Positions 26,974 through 35,958 of a DNA stretch of 64,000 bases are shown piece by piece. Each line of letters begins with the position of its first letter. Within the stretch, counting starts at the first letter, position 1. Location of the stretch: assembly GCA_021803105.1 (NCBI GenBank), contig JAJZMC010000009.1:1-64000 (forward strand), in the 5' to 3' direction. Below the pieces are notes generated by a model. It was not told the origin of the DNA. It ran no database searches and saw nothing but the letters and a program-made list of their open reading frames with translations. The stretch comes from a bacterium (GTDB lineage: Bacteria > Patescibacteriota > Saccharimonadia > Saccharimonadales > UBA4665). The position numbers were made by a program, and so were the translations under genes.

Positions 26974-29118
26974 TCAGGTTTTAAAATATATCCAATTAAA
27001 TTTTCCTAATATTTTCATTAAAGCCGGTACGATAATTATTCGAATAAAAAAAGCATCTAAAATAACAGCTAGTCCCATACCTAGACCTATTTGTTGAAGA
27101 ACGGCTATTTTGGAGCTCGTAAATGCTATTACAACAATAAAAAATAATGTTGCAGCCTCAGTAATTACTGGTCCTGTAACTGCTAAACCTCGTTCTATGG
27201 CCAGTATATTATTCTTATTTTGTTTAATTGATTCATGAATACGACTGTAAAGAAAAACTGAATAGTCCATACTAAGACCGAATGAAATTCCAAATATAAC
27301 AATCAAAGTTGTAATGTCTAATCCGTTTGTTCTTGTAAAAAATATAATATGACCTTCTTGAAATATCCATACTAAAATTCCTAAGGATGCTAATAATGAT
27401 AAGCTGTTTATGACGATAGCTTGGAGTGGTAACGTAAAGCTTTTTAGTAAAAATCCTAAAATTAAAATTATTGATAATGATATAGTAATAATCACATAAG
27501 GTAAGTAGTGTAATATCGTATTCATTAAATCATACTGCACGGCTGGAAGACCACCAATTAGTATATTATTCTTATTTTTTGTTATAGTATGAATCTTGTT
27601 AACTAAATTTTGAGCTAAACTACTTGTAGGATTACCCGATTTGTAATCCACAACTAACTGAATTGTGTTTCCGTTTATGTATGGTGACTTTATAATTTTT
27701 GATATTTCATTAGAATAAATTAGCTTGTTTATATTATTTTTAATAGTATTAAAACTAATAATACGTGATACATTTGGCAATTTTGCTATTGAATTTTCAA
27801 ATTGTATAAAATGACTTAAACTAGTTTTAGTTAGTATAGTTTTTGACGTATACATAATTATAATTGGATTATTATAGGATTTAGAAAAGTTAGTTGACTC
27901 TGCTTTAGCCACTACTCTTCCTTGACTGTTTTTTGCTAAATCTCGATAATTTTGTGAAGTTAGATTAATGTTACCTAGTGGCCAAATTAATATAAATATA
28001 ACAAATAAAGCTAGGCAAATGATTTTATATGGTTGTTTTAGCACATAATGTGCAATCTTATAAAATACATTGAAATTTGTTGAGTTATGATCTTTTTGTT
28101 TCATAAACGAAAATTTGTTAATGTTATCACCCAGTAGATATAAAATAGACGGTACTATAAACAATGCTCCAAATAGAGCTATTATAATCGCTGATGCTCC
28201 GCCGAGGCTTACACTTCTTAAAAGAATTATCGGAAAAAAAGATAAAGCTAGTAAACTAATTATAACTGTCATGCCACTAAATAAAATTGTTTTACCAGCA
28301 GTTGATAGAGTAATCATAATTGCTGATTTAGTTGTTTGATTTTTATTTAATTCTTCTCTAAATCTACTGACAATAAGTAAAGAATAATCTACCGATAAAC
28401 CCAATCCTAGAAGTGTAATAATATCTACTGAATATTGATCTATTTTAAAAAATAGAGTTAATGCCCGTAGTACACTAAGTCCACCAAAAATTGAAAATAT
28501 TCCTAACAGAAGAGGAATAAAAGCCGCTATTAGGCTTCTAAAAACAAATACTAAAAGAATAGCTAAAATGGGTAATGAAATTTTTTCAGCCAGTATAAGA
28601 TCTTTCTTAACTTGTGCAGTAGCTTCATTTTTTATTACAAGGGATCCACCAAGTTGAAGATTAAAATTTGGATTTTTTATTATATTTTGGTAGTGTAACA
28701 AATTATAATACTGAGATTGAGGTGACCCCTTTAGGTTAAGATAAACAACAGTTTGTTTTTTATTATTTGAGACTAAACGAGTCATTCCGGTTGAATAAAC
28801 GCTAACGTAATTCTTTATTCCATGTAATTTTTTTAAAGAACTTACAATGCTCTTTTTAACACTACTTGAATAGATGGTTTTATTTTTATTTGTTACAGAA
28901 AATAGTAATGTTACATTATAGTTTATGTTTGCAAATTTTTGTTTCTCTATATTGTTAACTGTATTAGATTGTGTATTATTAATAAAACTAGATTGATCTG
29001 ATGATAATTTATTAAGAACATTATTGCTATAAGTTATATTAAAAACAAAAATTACCGTACTAATTAGTATTATTATGATTGCTAAGAATTTGAAATAATT
29101 AGTTTTTGTTGTTGTCAT
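26974..29118 (-). CDS. MMPL/RND-family membrane transporter
   Basis: 714 residues with an N-terminal anchor (FLAIIIILISTVIFVFNI) and two repeats, each an extracytoplasmic domain followed by ~5-6 membrane helices. Signature stretches are TLLGLGLSVDYSLLIVSRFREEL in the first half and VIFGISFGLSMDYSVFLYSRIHESI in the second, holding the intramembrane Asp residues used for proton coupling. MMPL proteins export lipids or drugs. Relatively short for the family. Convergent with tRNA-Trp and divergent from the P-type ATPase. Confidence 0.9.
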   Translation of the reverse strand: MTTTKTNYFKFLAIIIILISTVIFVFNITYSNNVLNKLSSDQSSFINNTQSNTVNNIEKQKFANINYNVTLLFSVTNKNKTIYSSSVKKSIVSSLKKLHGIKNYVSVYSTGMTRLVSNNKKQTVVYLNLKGSPQSQYYNLLHYQNIIKNPNFNLQLGGSLVIKNEATAQVKKDLILAEKISLPILAILLVFVFRSLIAAFIPLLLGIFSIFGGLSVLRALTLFFKIDQYSVDIITLLGLGLSVDYSLLIVSRFREELNKNQTTKSAIMITLSTAGKTILFSGMTVIISLLALSFFPIILLRSVSLGGASAIIIALFGALFIVPSILYLLGDNINKFSFMKQKDHNSTNFNVFYKIAHYVLKQPYKIICLALFVIFILIWPLGNINLTSQNYRDLAKNSQGRVVAKAESTNFSKSYNNPIIIMYTSKTILTKTSLSHFIQFENSIAKLPNVSRIISFNTIKNNINKLIYSNEISKIIKSPYINGNTIQLVVDYKSGNPTSSLAQNLVNKIHTITKNKNNILIGGLPAVQYDLMNTILHYLPYVIITISLSIILILGFLLKSFTLPLQAIVINSLSLLASLGILVWIFQEGHIIFFTRTNGLDITTLIVIFGISFGLSMDYSVFLYSRIHESIKQNKNNILAIERGLAVTGPVITEAATLFFIVVIAFTSSKIAVLQQIGLGMGLAVILDAFFIRIIIVPALMKILGKFNWIYFKT

Positions 29119-29127
29119 TTAATATCT

Positions 29128-29164
29128 ATTATACTTTTATCTAATATTAAAATAAGTCTATAAT
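29128..29164. promoter_or_regulatory. Back-to-back promoters for the MMPL and P-type ATPase genes
   Basis: TATAAT on the minus strand (29133-29128) lies 9 nt before the MMPL ATG (29118). TATAAT on the plus strand (29159-29164) lies 9 nt before an ATG at 29174, which is the third codon of the longest frame. The -35 elements are weak. Both mRNAs would be almost leaderless. Confidence 0.5.
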
Positions 29165-29167
29165 AAA

Positions 29168-31492
29168 ATGATTATGGTTGAAAGAAAAAATCTAGGCTTA
29201 AGTTCAGAAGATGTCAAGGCACTCTTAAGTAAATATGGTAATAATGAAGTAAAAGCAAAACAAATAAACCCAATTATCATTTATTTAAAAAGTTTTTATG
29301 GTCCATTACCTTTAGCACTAGAAGTAACTGCCGTAATAAGTTATATTTTTGGTGATCATATTGAAACAATTTTAATTTTTGTGTTAGTCATAATTAATAG
29401 TTTCATAGCACTAGTTCAAAGAGTTAGAACAAATAAAAGCTTGGAAGAATTAAGTTCTAAATTAGTTATATCTGTTCGGGTAAATAGAGATAATCTTTGG
29501 CAGGTAATTCCGTCAACACAACTTGTACCTGGTGATTTAATTAGAATTAGAACGGGTGATATTGTAAGTGCAGATTTAATTTTATTAAATGGATCAATAG
29601 AAGTTGATCAGTCAACACTAACAGGTGAATCTTTGTCACAAGCTAAGCAAAAAAATGACCTAGTATATTCAGGAAGTATTGTAGTAAGAGGAGAAGCAAC
29701 CGCCATTGTAGATAAAACGGGAATGTCAACAAAGTATGGTCAATTAGCTACTATGATAGAACGTTCACATCCACCAACAAACTTAGAAAAAATAGTTTTT
29801 AAGATAATAAAATATCAATTTATTATTAATAGTTTTTTGATTATTTTAATAATTATTTTTAACTTTTATATTAAGCTTAATTTACAAGAATTTGTTTCAA
29901 TTACAATTGTTCTGATATTAGCGTCAATCCCCGCAGCCTTTCCTACTATGTTCATTATTGCACAGACATTTGGTGCCTTAAAAATGTCTAAACTAAACGA
30001 CCATAAAGGAGTATTAGTAAGACGGTTAACTGCGGTCCAAGATGCTGCATCAATGAATGTATTGTGTTTAGATAAAACCGGTACTTTAACCATTAATCAT
30101 CCGACTGTTACAGAAATTGTTAGCTACGTAGATATTGATAGTAAGACATTGTCGGGTTTAATTGCATCTGCAAGTAATATAGCAGATAATGATCCAATTG
30201 ATCTAGCATTAATTAAATATGCTAATGATCAAAATGTTAGCCTTTATAATCAAATTGATTTTTCACCTTTTAATATAAAAACAAAATCTACAATTGCTAA
30301 AGTAGAATATAATGGTCAAGTTACATCAATCACTAAAGGTCTTCCTAGTGCATTATTAAAACAAGGTTTCCTTTTTCCTGATAATTCTAAAAAAGATCAA
30401 GATAGATTTAGTGAGTATGGTTATAGAGTTATTGCGATCGGAATAGAATCCGATAAATCAAAAAAAATAATTGGATTAGTAGGTCTATCTGATCCTCTAA
30501 AAGAAGATGCTAAACAATTACTTGAAGAACTTAAAAATTTATCAATTAACGTAAAAATAATTACCGGAGATAATTTACAGACTGCACGTTATATTGCCAA
30601 ACAACTAGGCCTTGAGGGTAAATGTACTACCATTAATGAAATAGCTGACGATCCCGGACTAATTTTTAAAAATCAGATATTTGCTGAAGCATTTCCTCAT
30701 GATAAATTAACAATTATCGAAACCTTACAAAGAGCGTCTTTTATAGTTGGTATGACTGGAGATGGTGTAAATGATGCGCCCGCGCTAGCTCAAGCTGAAG
30801 TTGGAATCGCGGTCAATAATGCTAGTGATATTGCAAAAAATTCTGCTAGCTTGATACTATCAGATAATGGCTTAAAAGACGTTATTAGTGCTGTAAAAAT
30901 AAGTCGTGAAGTAGATACTAGAGTTAAAACATGGGCAATAAATAAATCAACAAAAAGTTTCCAGATAGCACTTTTAATCTTTTTTTATCTTTTTTTTGAA
31001 AGATTTATAATACTAACTCCGTTATTAATTATCTTAGTTTTTTTTGCTAATGATTTTGTTACAATATCAATTGCTAGCGACAACACAGTATTATCTAATA
31101 TTCCTACAAAATGGAACATTAATAAGATGATAATAGCAGCTTCTATGCTAGGTAGTGTTTTTTTTGTAATACTTATATCTGGGTTATATTTAATAGGCTT
31201 AAAGACAGGATTAAACGCAGCGCAAATAAGAACAGCTGTTCTATTACTGTTAGTTTTTCAAGGTCAAGCTAGTTTATATGTATTAAGATCTAAACCTCAT
31301 TTTTGGAGCGTCAAACCCAGTAGGACACTTATTACAAGTACGCTATTTGTTAGCACTATATTAATTATTTTAGCTACTAGCGGATTTATTATTAATGAAC
31401 TACCAATCATTACCATCTGCTACATTGTTATTATCTCACTGTTAAGTCTATTTATAGGTGATATTATTAAAGAAAAACTTAATATCGGATAA
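29168..31492 (+). CDS. P-type cation ATPase, probably plasma-membrane H+-exporting (P3A) type
   Basis: 774 residues. Actuator motif TLTGES, phosphorylated Asp at residue 302 in CLDKTGTLT, hinge MTGDGVNDAPALAQAEVGIAV, and ~10 membrane helices. The short N-terminus without heavy-metal domains and the AINKSTKSFQIALLIFFYLFF segment after the P-domain resemble the fungal/plant Pma1-like class, which pumps protons. A Ca2+ or other cation specificity cannot be excluded by eye. ATG 29168 or 29174 could be the start; 29174 fits the -10 box better. Confidence 0.85.
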   Translation: MIMVERKNLGLSSEDVKALLSKYGNNEVKAKQINPIIIYLKSFYGPLPLALEVTAVISYIFGDHIETILIFVLVIINSFIALVQRVRTNKSLEELSSKLVISVRVNRDNLWQVIPSTQLVPGDLIRIRTGDIVSADLILLNGSIEVDQSTLTGESLSQAKQKNDLVYSGSIVVRGEATAIVDKTGMSTKYGQLATMIERSHPPTNLEKIVFKIIKYQFIINSFLIILIIIFNFYIKLNLQEFVSITIVLILASIPAAFPTMFIIAQTFGALKMSKLNDHKGVLVRRLTAVQDAASMNVLCLDKTGTLTINHPTVTEIVSYVDIDSKTLSGLIASASNIADNDPIDLALIKYANDQNVSLYNQIDFSPFNIKTKSTIAKVEYNGQVTSITKGLPSALLKQGFLFPDNSKKDQDRFSEYGYRVIAIGIESDKSKKIIGLVGLSDPLKEDAKQLLEELKNLSINVKIITGDNLQTARYIAKQLGLEGKCTTINEIADDPGLIFKNQIFAEAFPHDKLTIIETLQRASFIVGMTGDGVNDAPALAQAEVGIAVNNASDIAKNSASLILSDNGLKDVISAVKISREVDTRVKTWAINKSTKSFQIALLIFFYLFFERFIILTPLLIILVFFANDFVTISIASDNTVLSNIPTKWNINKMIIAASMLGSVFFVILISGLYLIGLKTGLNAAQIRTAVLLLLVFQGQASLYVLRSKPHFWSVKPSRTLITSTLFVSTILIILATSGFIINELPIITICYIVIISLLSLFIGDIIKEKLNIG

Positions 31493-31522
31493 TAAACTCA
31501 AAAATTGTTATAATAGTAATTA

Positions 31523-33001
31523 ATGCAACTTTCAAAATCCGATTACATGTTATTTCTAAAACACCCAGCTTGGTTATGGTTAAAAAAACATGATAAAAAT
31601 AAACTACCACCAGTTGATGCTAATACTCAAGCAATCTTCGATGCTGGACATACGTTCGAAAACATGGCTGAACAATTATTTACTACTCATCATAAGTTAG
31701 GTTTTAATAATTATGATGAGTACTTATCTTTACCCCATAAAACATTAGAAGCTATTTCCGACGGACATAAAACTATCCTACAAGGACGATTTGAAGCAGA
31801 ATCTATTACTTGTATTTGTGATGTTATTGAGTTTGTCGATACTAAAACGATTGATTTATATGAAATAAAATCATCTACTAAAGTTAAAATCGAACATTAT
31901 TATGATTTATCATTTCAAAAAACTGTTCTTGAAAAACTTGGGTATATCGTTAGGAATATTTCAGTTATTCATGTTAATAACAAATTTATTAAAAATGGAC
32001 CAATTAAAATTGAGGAACTAACAACCATCACTGATGTAACTGAAGAAGTAAAAAAATTATCACATACAACCGATGGTTACATTAAAAAAGCTTTAGAAGT
32101 AATGAAATCTCTAAAAAGACCAGACATATCGCCAATCTATTGTAGACTAGGTTCATTAAACGAATGGATTGCAATATACAAAACTTTAACAGATGTAGGC
32201 GAAAACAGTATTTACGATTTATATTTAATCAATGTACCATTAATCTCGAAGCTACTATCTAGCAATGTTAATAAACTAATCGAAATACCTGATAATTTCC
32301 AGCTTCAAGAAAAACAAAAAAGACAACTGCAGGCACTAAAGGCTCAAAAACCAATTATTGATCTTACTAAAATTCAAAAATATTTATCTAATTTAGAATA
32401 CCCTTTATATTTTCTAGATTATGAAACACTAGCTAGTGTTATCCCCTACTTTGATGGCCTAAAACCATATCAACAATTACCCTTTCAATATTCACTACAC
32501 ATTATTGATAAACCAAATGGAAAATTAAAACATTATGAATATCTTCATCAAACTAATGATAATCCAGCCGTTCCTCTATTAAATTCTTTAATAGACCAAA
32601 TAGGAACACATGGAACAATCTTAACCTGGAATATGTCATTTGAAAAAAAATGCAACATATTATTAGGTAAATATAATCCTGATTATAATAAAGTTATAGA
32701 CAACATTAACTCTAGAATAGACGATCTAATGATCCCTTTTAGTGAAGGTTACTATATTGATTCACGATTTAGAGGAAGTGCTTCATTAAAAAATGTTCTA
32801 CCAGTTTTAATTCCAAGCTTATCTTACAAAGATTTAACTATTTCTGAAGGTGGAAGTGCACAACGAGTTTGGATGGAAATAATTCTCGAAAATAAAAAAA
32901 TTAATCAAAAAGAACAAATTCTTCAAGATCTACTGACATATTGTAAACTAGATACTTTAGCTATGGTAGAAATACATAAATATTTAGTAAACCTGATTTA
33001 G
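31523..33001 (+). CDS. DUF2779 nuclease: PD-(D/E)XK-like N-terminus plus DEDD-exonuclease-like C-terminus
   Basis: 492 residues. The N-terminal ~200 residues have the layout of a Cas4/RecB-like nuclease (FDAGHTFENMAEQLF; EAESITCICDVIEF; DLYEIKSSTKVKIEHYYDLSFQKTVL), with D, E-x-K and a final Q. The C-terminal ~220 residues look like a DnaQ-fold exonuclease (YFLDYETLASVIPYF; ILTWNMSFEKKC; DLLTYCKLDTLAM), as in DUF2779 proteins. A DNA-repair or foreign-DNA role is inferred. TATAAT at 31509-31514 sits 8 nt before the ATG. The next gene follows 11 bp later. Confidence 0.78.
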   Translation: MQLSKSDYMLFLKHPAWLWLKKHDKNKLPPVDANTQAIFDAGHTFENMAEQLFTTHHKLGFNNYDEYLSLPHKTLEAISDGHKTILQGRFEAESITCICDVIEFVDTKTIDLYEIKSSTKVKIEHYYDLSFQKTVLEKLGYIVRNISVIHVNNKFIKNGPIKIEELTTITDVTEEVKKLSHTTDGYIKKALEVMKSLKRPDISPIYCRLGSLNEWIAIYKTLTDVGENSIYDLYLINVPLISKLLSSNVNKLIEIPDNFQLQEKQKRQLQALKAQKPIIDLTKIQKYLSNLEYPLYFLDYETLASVIPYFDGLKPYQQLPFQYSLHIIDKPNGKLKHYEYLHQTNDNPAVPLLNSLIDQIGTHGTILTWNMSFEKKCNILLGKYNPDYNKVIDNINSRIDDLMIPFSEGYYIDSRFRGSASLKNVLPVLIPSLSYKDLTISEGGSAQRVWMEIILENKKINQKEQILQDLLTYCKLDTLAMVEIHKYLVNLI

Positions 33002-33012
33002 AGCATATTATT

Positions 33013-33447
33013 ATGAAAGAGTTTAGTGAATTGTCGTTACCAGAAATTGTGAGTATTAATCAGGTGTTAATTTTAAATGGTCTTAATGATTTTAAATCAG
33101 ATCTAATAAAAACTTTATTTGAAATACAAGACTTTAATTATCATCGTACACCAAATCCAAAATACGGTAAAGTCTCATCATTATATGCAAGTAAAGTGAT
33201 AAGTACTAGCAACAATATTTTAAACTTTGTAAATTCTTCAAACCCAATTATATCAATTCACTCTCAAAATGATGATACTAGGCATCACTTAGTTACAGTT
33301 AGTGATAATCTCAATTTATCGTACGGGTTATATGTTGTTAAAGAAAATAATAATGCTCCGTTATTTTTAATATTAAATAAACCATATAAATTATTGACGG
33401 AAAGAATTGTTAGATTATCAGTGTCTGTTAAAGTCAAAAATATCTAA
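33013..33447 (+). CDS. Hypothetical protein downstream of the DUF2779 nuclease
   Basis: 144 residues, no family recognised. It follows the nuclease gene by 11 bp with no intervening promoter, so the two are probably co-transcribed. No transmembrane segment or Cys pairs. The N-terminus is helical (LPEIVSINQVLILNGLNDFKSDLIKTLFEIQ), then a mixed polar region. Its 3' end overlaps the convergent gene at 33418-33801 by 30 bp, so one of the two ends may be different in reality. Confidence 0.6.
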   Translation: MKEFSELSLPEIVSINQVLILNGLNDFKSDLIKTLFEIQDFNYHRTPNPKYGKVSSLYASKVISTSNNILNFVNSSNPIISIHSQNDDTRHHLVTVSDNLNLSYGLYVVKENNNAPLFLILNKPYKLLTERIVRLSVSVKVKNI

Positions 33448-33801
33448 AGCTGGGCAGTTGGTATTAGAAGCACAATGTGATGATAACTCGTCATACTTAT
33501 TTAATAAATCATTTTTTTGGTTAGTTAAACGATTAATGCGCTTACCAGAGTACATGTGTTGCAGATTTAACTTTTGATATCCAGTAAATAATTTTACGAA
33601 AACACAGGACCAAAATGGTGATGGAACTGAATCCATGGTCTCTTCATATTCAGTTAAAGTTTTTTCATATTCCATATCTTTTAACACTAAATCATCTTTA
33701 ATATCCATAATTTGATCATTAATATGACTTACAATTCCTAATAGCTCTAACTTATTAAAACAATTATAACAACTAATATTATCTTCAGTTTTATTCTCCA
33801 T
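33418..33801 (-). CDS. Hypothetical coiled-coil protein with paired cysteines
   Basis: 127 residues, family not recognised. The N-terminus has CYNCFNKLELLG (CxxC). The middle is a predicted coiled coil (NDQIMDIKDDLVLKDMEYEK). The C-terminus has CASNTNC. A metal or disulfide site is possible. A TATATT lies 7 nt before the ATG, suggesting a leaderless transcript. It converges on, and overlaps, the 33013-33447 gene by 30 bp. Confidence 0.6.
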   Translation of the reverse strand: MENKTEDNISCYNCFNKLELLGIVSHINDQIMDIKDDLVLKDMEYEKTLTEYEETMDSVPSPFWSCVFVKLFTGYQKLNLQHMYSGKRINRLTNQKNDLLNKYDELSSHCASNTNCPALDIFDFNRH

Positions 33802-33915
33802 TTTAATAAATATATCACATTCTTAACCTAAATCAAGCTATATGAGATAAAGCTATTATAATAAATTATAAATTTGTTAATTTAATAAAATTAGGTACTA
33901 TTATTATAGTTAGCT

Positions 33916-34608
33916 ATGGAAAACAAAGTTATTTTATCACCTCATCTTGATGACGCTATTTTTAGTTGTTGGTCGATAATACAAAATAAAAATACAACTG
34001 TAATAACTATTTTTGCTGGACAACCAACTAAAAAAACTAGAACAATTTGGGATGCATTTTGTGGAGAAATAAACTCTTATAAAATGATGCAAAAAAGAAA
34101 AATCGAAAATAAAACTATAATGGATTCGCTATACATTAACTCAATAGTTTTAAACTATTTAGATAATCAATATGATAAGAATAGGCCTACAATTAATCAA
34201 ATAATGAATGAGATTTTAAGCTTTTGCTCTTCTGATTGCATTTTTTATGTTCCACTTGCTATTAGTTTATTATATCGACATCCGGATCATGTTATAACAA
34301 GAAATGTCGGTTTAGCTCTTTTAGAACGTAATAGGAAAGTAATATTCTATGCAGATCAGCCATATATGTTATTACCGACAAGTTTATTACTAAATAATGA
34401 AAAGCTTTTAACGACTAAAATTAAGAAAGATTTAAAGATTACAGGTAATATTCTAGTTAATAAGCTAAAGACGGATTCTCAACAAAGAAAATTAGATTGT
34501 ATGAAAAAATACGAAAGTCAATTTAAGATGACTAATCTGTTAGCATTTAATAAATTATCTAAGAAGAAAAACCTATCAGCAGAATTTTTCTTTGTACCAA
34601 AAGCATGA
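33916..34608 (+). CDS. PIG-L/LmbE-family deacetylase-like protein
   Basis: 230 residues. The N-terminus VILSPHLDDAIFSCWSII is the zinc-binding PHxDD motif of PIG-L deacetylases, which remove N-acetyl groups from sugar conjugates. The third ligand is probably in LLYRHPDHVITRN (HPDH). The substrate is unknown. A TATTAT at 33902-33907 lies 8 nt before the ATG. The TGA stop overlaps the ATG of the Tag gene (ATGA), showing coupling and standard use of TGA as stop. Confidence 0.85.
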   Translation: MENKVILSPHLDDAIFSCWSIIQNKNTTVITIFAGQPTKKTRTIWDAFCGEINSYKMMQKRKIENKTIMDSLYINSIVLNYLDNQYDKNRPTINQIMNEILSFCSSDCIFYVPLAISLLYRHPDHVITRNVGLALLERNRKVIFYADQPYMLLPTSLLLNNEKLLTTKIKKDLKITGNILVNKLKTDSQQRKLDCMKKYESQFKMTNLLAFNKLSKKKNLSAEFFFVPKA

Positions 34609-35171
34609 ATATAATTGATAGCTCAAAAATACGGTGTCTTTGGTGTAATAAAAATGACGTTTATATTAATTATCATGATAACGAATGGGGACAACCGGAA
34701 TATAAAGATAATAAACTATTTGAAATATTGTCTTTAGAAATATTTCAAGCCGGATTAAATTTTTTAATGGTTCTAAATAAAAGAGATGAGTATAGGAAAG
34801 CCTTTTCTAACTTTAATATTAATTTAGTAGCTAATTATAATGAAACTAAAATAAATCATATTTTAACTACATCAAAAATTATAAAGAATAAATTAAAAAT
34901 TAGAGCTACTATTAATAATGCTAACAAAATTAAGTTGATTCAGTCGGAATGGGGTAGTTTTAGCAATTATTTATGGAATTATGTAAACAATAAGCCCGTT
35001 ACACCAAACACTAATAATCCACTCCAAGATGAATTATCAAACAAAATTTATAATGACATGAAAAAAAATGATTTTAAATTTATTGGTCCAAAAATTTGCT
35101 ATTCTTTTCTAGAAGCAACCGGAATTTATCAAAATCACAAACCTTATTGTTTTTTGTATGTCATTAATTAA
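34605..35171 (+). CDS. tag: DNA-3-methyladenine glycosylase I
   Basis: 188 residues. This base-excision enzyme removes 3-methyladenine from alkylated DNA. Family zinc ligands are visible: a Cys in IRCLWCN (residues 11/14), H24 in YHDNEWGQP, and the final His and Cys in NHKPYCF. Core FEILSLEIFQAGLNFLMVLNKR carries the catalytic-site Glu; GPKICYSFLEATG is the family's C-terminal signature. Normal length. It overlaps the PIG-L gene by 4 bp and precedes the GDPD gene by 17 bp. Confidence 0.93.
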   Translation: MNIIDSSKIRCLWCNKNDVYINYHDNEWGQPEYKDNKLFEILSLEIFQAGLNFLMVLNKRDEYRKAFSNFNINLVANYNETKINHILTTSKIIKNKLKIRATINNANKIKLIQSEWGSFSNYLWNYVNNKPVTPNTNNPLQDELSNKIYNDMKKNDFKFIGPKICYSFLEATGIYQNHKPYCFLYVIN

Positions 35172-35188
35172 ATTATTAAATGTGAATA

Positions 35189-35887
35189 ATGAATAATAAT
35201 AAACTATTAATTTTTGCTCATAGAGCTAACAATAATTATTTGCCAGAAAATTCATTACTAGCTATAAAATCTGCTATAAATATAAAGATTAATGCTATTG
35301 AAATCGATGTAAGGCTAACTAAAGATAAAATTCCGTTAATAATTCATAATAACAACTTAAAAAATATAATTAATAAATCTGTTAGAGTATCACGCGTAAC
35401 TCATAATCAAATTGATAAATTAACTGCTCCATTTAATATAAAGATACCTACCTTAGAAGAAATACTATTAGTTATGAATAATTCAATAATTTTAAATTTA
35501 GAATTAAAAAATAATAATATGGCAAAAATTGTTTATTCTATCATAAAATCATCTGATAAATCATGGTATGAAGATAAAATAATAATTTCGTCGTCTCATG
35601 TAAAAGAATTAAGAACAATTAAGAAATTAAATCCTAAAATCAAAACAGCATTAGTTACTAAATTTACAATATTTTTAGGTATGATTAAATCCAATAATAA
35701 TTTTAATATAATTGTTGTTAATCAAAACTATTTAAAAAAATATTTCATAAAACTAGCTCATAAGAAAAATCTACTTGTCTATTGTTATACTATTAATACA
35801 TCAAAACAACTAAACAAAATGTTAAAACTCGGAGCTGATGGAATCTTCACTGATAATTATGATGATTTAGATTTTTTATCACGTTAA
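35189..35887 (+). CDS. Glycerophosphodiester phosphodiesterase
   Basis: 232 residues with the GDPD TIM-barrel motifs: FAHRANNNYLPENSLLAIKSA (HR and E), NAIEIDVRLTKDKIPLIIHNN (ExD and catalytic H) and the end GADGIFTDNYDDL. The enzyme hydrolyses glycerophosphodiesters to an alcohol and glycerol 3-phosphate. No signal peptide, so cytosolic. Third gene of the PIG-L/tag/GDPD run. The usual GT motif after HR..N is replaced (HRANNN), a mild deviation. Confidence 0.9.
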   Translation: MNNNKLLIFAHRANNNYLPENSLLAIKSAINIKINAIEIDVRLTKDKIPLIIHNNNLKNIINKSVRVSRVTHNQIDKLTAPFNIKIPTLEEILLVMNNSIILNLELKNNNMAKIVYSIIKSSDKSWYEDKIIISSSHVKELRTIKKLNPKIKTALVTKFTIFLGMIKSNNNFNIIVVNQNYLKKYFIKLAHKKNLLVYCYTINTSKQLNKMLKLGADGIFTDNYDDLDFLSR

Positions 35888-35958
35888 GACGCTTGTGTTT
35901 AGGTCTAAAGAGTCTTAAAATTATATTAATAACAATAAAAAAAGAGAAAGATTATCCG

